Assembly (NCBI GenBank): GCA_009786195.1
Contig: WQTP01000040.1
Span: 1-35,834 of the forward strand
Direction of reading: 5' to 3'
Source: Candidatus Saccharimonadota bacterium
Lineage (GTDB): Bacteria > Patescibacteriota > Saccharimonadia > Saccharimonadales > Saccharimonadaceae
Length of the DNA stretch: 35,834 nt
In this document: positions 24,269 to 32,630 of the stretch, piece after piece
How positions within the stretch are numbered: position 1 is the stretch's first letter
How the letters are laid out: every line of letters begins with the position of its first letter
Program-made: the position numbers and the translations under genes
Notes under the pieces: generated by a model
The model's input: only the letters and a program-made list of their open reading frames with translations
Databases searched by the model: none
What the model was told of the DNA's origin: nothing

Positions 24269-26942
24269 GATTAAAAGTATGTTCATCCGAGTCGACGAAG
24301 GTCGGTGGTGGTGGCAGGTTGGGCTGACTTGTTAGATCGCTAGTAGCGACTTTTTTACGACGACCACGTGCACGCTTGTGTTTCGGTGGTGGTGTTTCGT
24401 CTGGTGGTGCAACTGGTTTTGGCGCAGGTGATTTAGCTGGCGTTAAATGTTCGATACCCTGCGGGCTTAGGTCGGCAGCCGCTCGAGCGGCGGCGATTAA
24501 ACTACCAAGGTTGACGGGTGGCGCCGCGCTGGGTGTTGATGGCGGTATCATGGCAGCAGTTACCTTAGCTCCAACTGCAGCGTGATCGCGAGCATAACAG
24601 CTGCGGGTATTTTCAATCACCTGAGGCAAATAATTCACTTGCGCTGGCGGCAATTTTAGTGTTGTTCCCGAAAAAGCGGGTGTTTTTTCGCCCTGAATAA
24701 TCATCGAACAAATAAAAGCTCGATTACTCATCTGAAGAACATCGTTAACCTCGAATTGCGGTGCGAACTGAGCGGTAAGTAACGGTGCATCCTCGGCTGA
24801 GACGCGCATACTAATAATCGTACCAACATTACCAAAAACGGCGTTTCTAACGGATTCACTCATCTGGGAAACATATTGATTAGCCACTGTTAAGTTCAGT
24901 CCGTATTTGCGCGCTTCGGATAAAATCACGGCGAAACTATCAGTCGCGAAATTCTGAAATTCATCAACGTAAAGGTAAAACGGTCGGCGATTCTCTAAAT
25001 CTGGGATATCGCTGCGACTCATAGCGGCCAGTTGGATTTTGGTGACCATCAGCGCGCCAAGAATCGCGGCGTTGTCGTCACCGATTAAACCCTTGTTCAA
25101 ATTAACAATCAAGATTTTTCCTTGATCCATAATTTCACGAATATTAAAAGTCGATTTCGGCTGCCCGATGATATTTCGAATAATCGGATTAGCGACGAAC
25201 GCGCCGACCTTGTTCAGGACGGGTGCGATAGCTTCAGCGGCGAAACGATCATTCCATGAAGCAAATTCGGCGCGCCAAAATTGCAAAACCACAGTGTCGG
25301 TCACCTGCTCCAGCACTTTCTCACGGAACTTTTTATCAGTTAGCATGCGCGTAATATCAAGCATCGTCGTGTCAGGATATTCGAGCAGCGCCAGAATCGT
25401 GTAACGCAAAATATATTCGAGTCGCGGACCCCAACTATCACCAAACATACGTTTTAAAACACCAATAATTTCTGATGAAATATTGTTGCGCTGACTGGGA
25501 TTATAAACTTCCATCGGGTTAAAACCGAGCGGATAGGCCGTGTCAGCCGGATTAAAATAAACTACATCCTGGATTCGATTCGGCGGAATAAATTTAAGGT
25601 TGTTAACCGCGAAATCGCCGTGCGGATCGATGATAGCGTAACCCTCATTATGGAAAATATCCGATAGTGCGAACAGTTCGAGCAGCGCGCTTTTGCCAGT
25701 GCCAGTCTGACCGATGATATAAACGTGGCGGCTACGATCAGAACGCCACATACCAAACTGTCGCTGCACACCATCAACGTCAGCTACGCCAAAAGCAGAA
25801 ATCTGATCATCGTGAGTACGATCACCACTCAAAAGTGGTAACTTGCTCGGAGATTCAGCGTTATCAGCATCTGCCCAGACGATGCTCTGAATATCAGAAT
25901 CAGTGTGTGGTAAGTGAAAAATGCTGGCCAATTCTTCAGTGTTCAAAATAAAACCATTATCAGTGAAGAAACGCGAAACATATTTTTGCAGATCTTCACG
26001 CTTGAACGAGGGGCTGGCATCCGGACGAAAACCATTCAAATGCACCGCGTTAAACTGTTTAAAGGTAGAAGCGATGGCATTTAGTTGTGAACGTGCGGAG
26101 CTGGAATTATCGCCAAGATAAGCCAGACGGATTTTTACTCGATAACCAGTTTTTTGAGCTTTCTTTTCCACCTCAGAAACACGCAGTTTGTCGGTCTCGC
26201 TCATTTCGCGAGTGGTCGCCTGGTCAGCACCACTAGTTGGTGGTTTCCAGAGAGCTTCAATCATTTGAGCGAACCAAACCCAAGCGCCAGAACTAATTCT
26301 AGTACCGTAATTGGACTTGATCCGAGAAACAAACTGAGTTGCCTGATCATGCCACTCGTCAGTAACTGGCCGTGCTAAAATCTGCAACCAAACTTCTTCT
26401 TTATCATGATTCAACTTGAGCATGGTCGCCACGACGCTAGCTAAAGAATCGGTCTCTTCCGCCTCGAACGTCTTGATTGGCAAAAATTCATTATCAGTCA
26501 AAGTTAATTCAGTCATACCAACCACCGGGTGATTACTAGACCTAGCGGTGTAATCACTAGCAACTTCGACGATCTGGACACTTGAATACTGAGCGTGAAT
26601 TTGACCCTCAACGAAACTCTGCAAATGTTTCGGCATGCGCACATAGAAACGAATTTGCCCACCGATACTAGTTATTTCGAAACTAAGATGTTCTTGAATA
26701 CCACCAGAAATACGAAGTTCTTGACGGTCGCGCAAAATACCGTGCAGTAGTGTGAAAAGTTGTTCAGCGGTGGATTCTTTTTTATCGTTATCACGAGGAA
26801 CTTCCAACTCTAATAAAACATAACTATAAGCATCGAATACTCTAACTTTTCGGTAATTTTGCCAAGTCAAAAAAGCCAAAATACCCAGCAACGGCAACCA
26901 AATATACCACTGTAAAAGAAGTTGGAAAAACCATTCAAGCAT
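24261..26942 (-). CDS. Membrane-anchored DUF87/HerA-TraG-VirB4-like P-loop ATPase
   Basis: N-terminal TM; IGQTGTGKSALLELFALSDIFHNEGYAIIDPHGDF; PFYLYVDEFQNFATDSFAVILSEARKYGLNLTVANQY; basic proline-rich tail. Confidence 0.85.
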   Translation of the reverse strand: MLEWFFQLLLQWYIWLPLLGILAFLTWQNYRKVRVFDAYSYVLLELEVPRDNDKKESTAEQLFTLLHGILRDRQELRISGGIQEHLSFEITSIGGQIRFYVRMPKHLQSFVEGQIHAQYSSVQIVEVASDYTARSSNHPVVGMTELTLTDNEFLPIKTFEAEETDSLASVVATMLKLNHDKEEVWLQILARPVTDEWHDQATQFVSRIKSNYGTRISSGAWVWFAQMIEALWKPPTSGADQATTREMSETDKLRVSEVEKKAQKTGYRVKIRLAYLGDNSSSARSQLNAIASTFKQFNAVHLNGFRPDASPSFKREDLQKYVSRFFTDNGFILNTEELASIFHLPHTDSDIQSIVWADADNAESPSKLPLLSGDRTHDDQISAFGVADVDGVQRQFGMWRSDRSRHVYIIGQTGTGKSALLELFALSDIFHNEGYAIIDPHGDFAVNNLKFIPPNRIQDVVYFNPADTAYPLGFNPMEVYNPSQRNNISSEIIGVLKRMFGDSWGPRLEYILRYTILALLEYPDTTMLDITRMLTDKKFREKVLEQVTDTVVLQFWRAEFASWNDRFAAEAIAPVLNKVGAFVANPIIRNIIGQPKSTFNIREIMDQGKILIVNLNKGLIGDDNAAILGALMVTKIQLAAMSRSDIPDLENRRPFYLYVDEFQNFATDSFAVILSEARKYGLNLTVANQYVSQMSESVRNAVFGNVGTIISMRVSAEDAPLLTAQFAPQFEVNDVLQMSNRAFICSMIIQGEKTPAFSGTTLKLPPAQVNYLPQVIENTRSCYARDHAAVGAKVTAAMIPPSTPSAAPPVNLGSLIAAARAAADLSPQGIEHLTPAKSPAPKPVAPPDETPPPKHKRARGRRKKVATSDLTSQPNLPPPPTFVDSDEHTFNLR

Positions 26943-26951
26943 TACCTTTTA

Positions 26952-26980
26952 ATTATAGCACAACGAAGCGAAGAAGTCAA
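26952..26980 (-). promoter_or_regulatory. Near-consensus promoter TTGACT-N17-TATAAT, ATG 9 nt past the -10
   Basis: -35 at 26975-26980, -10 at 26952-26957. Confidence 0.8.
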
Positions 26981-27086
26981 GCATAAACGCTTAACTTTGA
27001 GCGGGGTGATGCTACATCAAAACGTAGTTTTGTTATAGTGCACTTTGCTCGAAAAATCAAAATAGACTTATAGGAAATTCCAGATT

Positions 27087-28139
27087 CTAACTTTCATCCA
27101 ACGCGTACTGCGCTTTGGCGACGCGTTTGAATTCTTTCTGATTCTGGAGGTTAAGAAGGATGGTGGCTTCGCGAACTTGACGAACTTTGAGCACACGACG
27201 AACGATTTCTTCGCGGTGCAATGGACTTTCTTCCTTTAGAATATCACGAATAACGTCAGTAATTGAACCCTTTTTATAACCCCATTCGCTCAGTGCATAA
27301 ATACCGCGACCGACCAAAATAAAACGATCATCCTTGATCAGTTCATTGTGAATCGCCTGTTCGGTAACATTATTACGACGAAAATTCTGCGATTTCACAG
27401 CGATAGCGATGTCGCTAAAATGAGTCGGTTTACCGGCCTGTTGCAACACAATATAGATTTTGTCGCGGATATTGCGCGGATTAACCAAAGGCCATTTGAT
27501 GAGACCCCATTTACCATCGAGACTGGCGATTTGCTTGCTGATACTAGCGATAGCGGCAGTTTCGTCGGGATGTTCGTACTTTAGGCCAATACTGCTAATT
27601 AGTTTGAACAGACCGTCTTTGCTCGTCGGTTCCCCGTGCTTTTTTAGCGCGTCGACAATTTTATCAACAGATTGCTTGATAGTTTTGTCCTCTTTGTCAT
27701 CAGACAACACAATCGCCGGGTAATAACGATCATTTTCAGTCGTCACTACCATTTTATTAGACAACTCAGCCAAGAAAGTAATAACACCGCGAGCCTTGAT
27801 GTCGCTAGCACCAAGCAACTTTTCGGCCAAAATATCAGTTTTAGCAGCACGGCCGAGTTCGTGCAAAGCCTTGACAATTTCCATTTCCACAGCGTCAAAA
27901 GCCAAGTTTTTACTATCATCGAGACTAATTTTAGTACGAATCAACGTAGCTTTTTCGATTTGTCGCACGCGCTCACGGGTAATGCCGAGCGTTTCGCCCA
28001 CCGATTCTAGAGTCTCTCGTGTACCAGTCAGACCGAAACGGCGCTCAATAACTTCACGTTCGCGCGGCCGGTCAATTGCGGCTAAAACTTTCCTTGCAAC
28101 ACTTTCTAATTCTTGTTTGGTGACGTTCGCATCAGACAT
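27087..28139 (-). CDS. Sigma-70 region 4 domain fused to HARE-HTH domains (regulator)
   Basis: REREVIERRFGLTGTRETLESVGETLGITRERVRQIEKATL then repeated HARE-HTH-like segments; AAAGGGAGA Shine-Dalgarno before MSDANV. Confidence 0.8.
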   Translation of the reverse strand: MSDANVTKQELESVARKVLAAIDRPREREVIERRFGLTGTRETLESVGETLGITRERVRQIEKATLIRTKISLDDSKNLAFDAVEMEIVKALHELGRAAKTDILAEKLLGASDIKARGVITFLAELSNKMVVTTENDRYYPAIVLSDDKEDKTIKQSVDKIVDALKKHGEPTSKDGLFKLISSIGLKYEHPDETAAIASISKQIASLDGKWGLIKWPLVNPRNIRDKIYIVLQQAGKPTHFSDIAIAVKSQNFRRNNVTEQAIHNELIKDDRFILVGRGIYALSEWGYKKGSITDVIRDILKEESPLHREEIVRRVLKVRQVREATILLNLQNQKEFKRVAKAQYALDES

Positions 28140-28193
28140 TCTGTCTCCCTTTGTTAAATTTGACTTAGTAAATTTTTCTCCCACATTGTATCT

Positions 28194-28222
28194 ATTATAC
28201 GATATATTGTATTTTCGTGCAA
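28194..28222 (-). promoter_or_regulatory. Promoter TTGCAC-N17-TATAAT upstream of the sigma4/HARE-HTH gene
   Basis: -10 TATAAT at 28194-28199, -35 TTGCAC 17 nt upstream. Confidence 0.7.
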
Positions 28223-28349
28223 GAACTTTTTATAAGTGTTTTATTAGATGAAGTTTTGTGGTATGGCAAAATTCTTGACAAAAGCTTATGCATGATTAGT
28301 CAATATTGTTAATATTAAGGATATAACGTGAAAATAAAATAACCATAAC

Positions 28350-28378
28350 TTGCGTATAGTAAAAATATGTGATATAAT
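28350..28378 (+). promoter_or_regulatory. Promoter TTGCGT-N17-TATAAT, ATG at 28387
   Basis: -35 28350-28355, -10 28373-28378. Confidence 0.7.
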
Positions 28379-28386
28379 AAGATCCT

Positions 28387-28739
28387 ATGACACATGAATT
28401 AAGCAAGGCTTGTTCGAAGTGCACGTGTGCCTATGACGTGGCGTATAATTGGCATATTAAACCTGTCTATGATGAAAAAAATGGGTTTAGGTGGGGGGGG
28501 CTGCGGATGATGTCGCAAAGGCATTTCGTGAAAATTGCGGACTTGTTTGCCCAAATAACCCGGTAAATGGTACGCCAGAGGAAAAGAACCTTGAATCAGA
28601 AGCTAGGCGTAGGTTTATATTTTGGACATCAATACGAGAATGGTATGATGATCGTGGTTTGGAAGTTAGCGAATATGTACACGAGCAGATAGCCGACGCG
28701 ATCAAAGAAGTTGCACTCAATAGTATAAATCACAAATAA
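28387..28739 (+). pseudogene. Hypothetical gene split by an 8-G homopolymer (frameshift, phase-variable or sequencing error)
   Basis: MTHELSKACSKCTCAYDVAYNWHIKPVYDEKNGFRWG in one frame continues as GAADDVAKAFRENCGLVCPNNPVNG... in another after G8 at 28493-28500. Confidence 0.65.
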
Positions 28740-31292
28740 TTATTTCTTCTTTCGACCGAATCGACCGCGTTTTGGTTTGTCGGGCGCGGTGGCGAGCATT
28801 TCTTTGGCCTGGTCGGCGGTGATTTTGCTGGGGTCGGTGTCTTTGGGGACGCGGACGTTTTTCTTACCATCGGTGATATATGGGCCATAGCGGCCGTTTA
28901 GGATCCTTAAACCACCGCCGAAATCAGCAATGTTTTTGGCTTGGTCGGCGGCTAATTTAGCGGTAATCAGGTCGCGAGCTTCGAACTCTGTTATGGTGAA
29001 CGGATCGTGATCTTTGATGCTAACAAAAGTCGAACCGACCTTGACATATGGTCCAAAACGGCCGATGTTGGCGATAATTTCTTGTCCATCATCGGTAGTG
29101 CCGACGCTGCGCGGTAGTCGGAACATGGTCAATGCTTGGTCGAGCGTGATTGTTTCGAGTCGTGCGTCGGTCGGAAAGTTCGCGAAACGTGGTTTTTCGG
29201 ATTTATCATCGGTCTCGCCCATCTGTAACATCGGACCGAATCGACCAATGCGCGCCAAAATGGGCCGACCGGTTTTCGGATCGACGCCGAGGTGCCTGGC
29301 GCCCGCGACGGCCGAACGGTCAATCGTCCGCGCACCATCGATTAATTTGTGAAACGGGCCGTAAAAATCGTGCAACATCTTGATTTTATCAAGTTTACTC
29401 TCGGCGATTTCGTCAAGTTCGGTTTCGATGCGCGCGGTAAAACCATAATCGACGATGTCGGTAAAGTGGTCGCCGAGGAAGTCGCTGAGCACCGTGCCGC
29501 TGGCCGACGGCAAGAGCTTGCCTTTGGTCGCGCCGGTTTTTTCGATAAGGATTTGACGTGCTAGAATAGGCTGTTTGGCCAGGGCCAAATCTCTCCCCTC
29601 AACACGCAATTTTCGCCCGTCGTCACGGGGGAAATCGCTCTCTCCTCGTCGTAACTGCGGACGGTTTCGGAGAGAAATCTGGCCCTGGCCAACTGGCGCT
29701 AGTCGAAGCTCAACCACCTCCCGCTCTACCCCGTCACTGTCGCCCCTCTCGGCGTAGCCGCGCGTCTGAATTGTGTCGATAATCGTGGCGTAAGTGCTAG
29801 GTCGGCCGATGCCTAATTCTTCTAATTTTTTAACCAAAGAACCTTCAGTATAACGCATCGGCGGCCGGGCGAAAGTCTGGCGCGCGATGATTTCTTTGGC
29901 ATTCAGTTCGTCACCAGCGGCCAGCGGCGGTAAAATCTCTTCCTTATTCGTACCATACATTTTAAGGAAACCGTCGAATAGTACGACTTCGCCCTTAGCG
30001 GTAAATTTGGGCTGCTCCCCCAACATTCCCCCAGCAAGCCCGTCTCCTCCTCGCTTCGCCTCGTCGTCGACCGTCTGGCGATTTGGCGCCAGCCCAGCCT
30101 TGCTGGGAGAAGTTGGACTCGCTTGTCTCGAGTCGATTTCGATCGTTGCGGTTGTTCGCTCGATTCTCGCGTCGGCCATTTGGCTGGCCAGCGTGCGGCG
30201 GCGAATGAGGTCGTAGAGTTTTTGTGCGCGCGGATCGTCGCCGGCCGTTTCGCGAGCGGGGTCGGTCGGGCGGATGGCTTCGTGGGCCTCTTGGGCGCCA
30301 GCGGATTTGGTTTTGAATTTGCGAATCTTTAGATAATCTTCGCCAAAATTCTTTTCAATATATTTACCCGCTGCGCCCAAGAATTGATTCGACAAATTCG
30401 GCGAATCAGTACGCATATAGGTAATCATACCCGATTGATAGAGTTGTTGCGCCAGGCTCATCGTTGTCCGCGCCGACATGCCGAGCCGAGCGTTGGCGTC
30501 CTGTTGCAGCGTCGACGTGGTGAACGGCGGCAGGGGTTTTCGCGTCGCGGCGTTGGTTTCGATATCCGCCACGGTGAATTTGGCGTCGATCAAACTTTCC
30601 AAGAATTCTTTGGCGGAATTTTCGTCCGGAAAATCGGTCGAGAGGACGGCCTTGACCGGCGCGTCATTTTTCGTAAATTCACCACTGATTTTGAAAACAA
30701 AGTTCGATTCGAATTCGGCGATTTCCCTTTCGCGCTCGACCAATAATTTGACGGCCGGTGATTGAACGCGGCCGGCCGATTTACCGCCGGGGACTTTGCG
30801 CCACACTACTGGGGACAGTTCGAATCCGACCAGGCGGTCGAGAATCTGGCGGGCTTGCTGGGCTTTAACTAAATCCATGTCGATTTTACGGGGATTTTTG
30901 ATCGCTTCATCGATGGCGGATTTGGTGATTTCGTGAAAAGCGATGCGGTTGGTTTTTATCGGGTCGAGTTTCAGCGCTTCGCACAAATGCCAAGCAATCG
31001 CCTCGCCTTCGCGGTCCTCGTCAGTGGCCAACCAAACGGTTTTTGCCTTCTTGGCGGCTGCGGCGAGCTGCACGACGGTTTTTTTCTTTTCCGAATCAAC
31101 TGTGTAAATTGTGGCGAAATCATGGTCGGTATCGATGGCTTTTTGCCCCTTACCCAGCTCCTTGTCGGTCGGAATACTGCGAATGTGCCCGATGCTGCTC
31201 ATCACCGTAAAATCCTTGCCCAAATAACCCGCAATAGTCCGAGCCTTGGCCGGGCTCTCAACGATAACCAAATTGTTTATGATTTCCGACAT
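28740..31292 (-). CDS. topA: DNA topoisomerase I carrying two in-frame repeat-derived insertions
   Basis: NLVIVESPAKARTIAGYLG, WLATDEDREGEAIAWHL, MITYMRTDSPNLS, EAHEAIRPTD, LEELGIGRPSTYATIIDTIQTRGYAER, C-terminal IGRFGPYVKVG repeats. Confidence 0.95.
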   Translation of the reverse strand: MSEIINNLVIVESPAKARTIAGYLGKDFTVMSSIGHIRSIPTDKELGKGQKAIDTDHDFATIYTVDSEKKKTVVQLAAAAKKAKTVWLATDEDREGEAIAWHLCEALKLDPIKTNRIAFHEITKSAIDEAIKNPRKIDMDLVKAQQARQILDRLVGFELSPVVWRKVPGGKSAGRVQSPAVKLLVEREREIAEFESNFVFKISGEFTKNDAPVKAVLSTDFPDENSAKEFLESLIDAKFTVADIETNAATRKPLPPFTTSTLQQDANARLGMSARTTMSLAQQLYQSGMITYMRTDSPNLSNQFLGAAGKYIEKNFGEDYLKIRKFKTKSAGAQEAHEAIRPTDPARETAGDDPRAQKLYDLIRRRTLASQMADARIERTTATIEIDSRQASPTSPSKAGLAPNRQTVDDEAKRGGDGLAGGMLGEQPKFTAKGEVVLFDGFLKMYGTNKEEILPPLAAGDELNAKEIIARQTFARPPMRYTEGSLVKKLEELGIGRPSTYATIIDTIQTRGYAERGDSDGVEREVVELRLAPVGQGQISLRNRPQLRRGESDFPRDDGRKLRVEGRDLALAKQPILARQILIEKTGATKGKLLPSASGTVLSDFLGDHFTDIVDYGFTARIETELDEIAESKLDKIKMLHDFYGPFHKLIDGARTIDRSAVAGARHLGVDPKTGRPILARIGRFGPMLQMGETDDKSEKPRFANFPTDARLETITLDQALTMFRLPRSVGTTDDGQEIIANIGRFGPYVKVGSTFVSIKDHDPFTITEFEARDLITAKLAADQAKNIADFGGGLRILNGRYGPYITDGKKNVRVPKDTDPSKITADQAKEMLATAPDKPKRGRFGRKKK
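29575..29702. repeat. Palindromic repeat family B, copy 1 (inside topA)
   Basis: Arms TTGGCCAGGGCCA/TGGCCCTGGCCAA; core nearly identical to 34555-34661. Confidence 0.85.
30014..30123. repeat. Palindromic repeat family A, copy 2 (inside topA)
   Basis: 110 nt, same length as copy at 19261-19370 and roughly 90% identical by eye. Confidence 0.88.
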
Positions 31293-31341
31293 ACGCGGAA
31301 AAGTTTAGCACGGTAGAGGGTTTTTGGCAAATGTGTATAGT

Positions 31342-31490
31342 TTAGGATGCTTTTTGGTGCGCCATACTCGCGGCTACCTCGTACATCTTCAGGACCTTTT
31401 CGGGGAACAAAGACGCGCCACCTATCAAACCCCCATCAATATCTGGCTGTTCGAGGAATGAGTGTATATTATCTTGGTCTACGCTACCGA
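31342..31490 (-). pseudogene. tpiA: Truncated triosephosphate isomerase C-terminal remnant
   Basis: Minus-strand translation GSVDQDNIHSFLEQPDIDGGLIGGASLFPEKVLKMYEVAASMAHQKAS*; TPI motif GSV...IDGGLIGGASL without the rest of the gene. Confidence 0.85.
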
Positions 31491-31647
31491 CACGATATGA
31501 TCAACATGGTGGTCGATTGTATTAATACAGAAGGACCGATTGATTGGCATAAAATTAATGAAATATACAAGTCTACCAATGAATCCGGGCACGATATTTA
31601 TTCGGCGATGATATTGCCTGAATATCGGATGGATCGACTTGACGTAA

Positions 31648-32577
31648 CTATTTGAGCGCCCACATATTCGCTCCCAGCGCACGGATGCGACCGTTCACTT
31701 CGAGCATGGTCATAGCGACGTGGTAATCGGCCGCGGAAAGTTTGGTGGTGCGGAGGATTTCATCGCCGTCCGCAACACCGCCGGCTAAGCAACGCAAAAT
31801 GGCGGTTTCAGCGTCAGTACGACCACGAATAGTTCGAACTAATTCGGCCGAAGATTGTTTGATAGTAGTTACGTCGGGAAAACTGGCGAGGAATTTCTCG
31901 GTGACAGGAGCGTTTCGACTAGCGTAAATGTCGCGCAACTTTTCCATCACATCGTCAACCGATAGGACTGGCGTCGCACCCTGAGCGATTAGGCGGTTGC
32001 AACCAATACTTAAGGGCGAAATGATGTTTCCCGGCACCGCCATCAACTCCTTGTTCTGGGTCAAAGCATGCGCCGCGGTGTTCAGTGTGCCAGATTGAGC
32101 GCCGGCCTCGACGACGATAACGACGTCACTAAGGGCGGTGATAAGGCGATTGCGCCACAAGAAATTACCGCGATAAACCGGCGTGTCGGGTTCGTATTCA
32201 CTGATAACTGCCCCACCCTGTTTAATAATTTCTTCGCGCAGTGCCCAAGTTGTTCGCGGATATTTATTAGCCAGACCGTTACCGACGATGCCAATGGTGA
32301 TGCCGTCGCCCTCGAGCGCACCCTGAGCCGCCAAACTGTCGTGACCAATTGCCAGGCCGCTGACGATGATAACACCGCGTGCCGCCAATGCCGCGCTGAG
32401 GCGCAGAGTCACCCCCCGACCATATTCAGTGGGTTTTCTCGACCCAACGATGGCCACAGATGGGCCTGGTTCAGGTAATTTTCCTTGATACCATAAACAT
32501 TTTGGTGGTTTGTCAATAACAGAGGTGCGCTGGAGAAATTTATCGTCCTGGGGTGAGATTTTCTTGATATTATTCAT
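31648..32577 (-). CDS. dprA: DNA processing protein DprA
   Basis: VAIVGSRKPTEYGRGVTLRLSAALAARGVIIVSGLAIGHDSLAAQGAL, AGAQSGTLNTAAHALTQNKELMAVPGNI. Confidence 0.93.
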   Translation of the reverse strand: MNNIKKISPQDDKFLQRTSVIDKPPKCLWYQGKLPEPGPSVAIVGSRKPTEYGRGVTLRLSAALAARGVIIVSGLAIGHDSLAAQGALEGDGITIGIVGNGLANKYPRTTWALREEIIKQGGAVISEYEPDTPVYRGNFLWRNRLITALSDVVIVVEAGAQSGTLNTAAHALTQNKELMAVPGNIISPLSIGCNRLIAQGATPVLSVDDVMEKLRDIYASRNAPVTEKFLASFPDVTTIKQSSAELVRTIRGRTDAETAILRCLAGGVADGDEILRTTKLSAADYHVAMTMLEVNGRIRALGANMWALK

Positions 32578-32595
32578 AATTTATTGAAAAAAGTA

Positions 32596-32624
32596 TTGAC
32601 AAATTAACCCGGCTGTGATACAAT
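32596..32624 (+). promoter_or_regulatory. Near-consensus promoter TTGACA-N17-TACAAT for ncRNA candidate
   Basis: -35 32596-32601, -10 32619-32624. Confidence 0.8.
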
Positions 32625-32630
32625 GTTCGC

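Noticed and set aside
31347-31655. 102-aa plus-strand ORF
   Set aside because: Its first part is antisense to the tpiA remnant; only the part from 31458 (MSVYYLGLRYRHDMINMVVDCINTEGPIDWHKINEIYK...) could be real and I cannot support it further.
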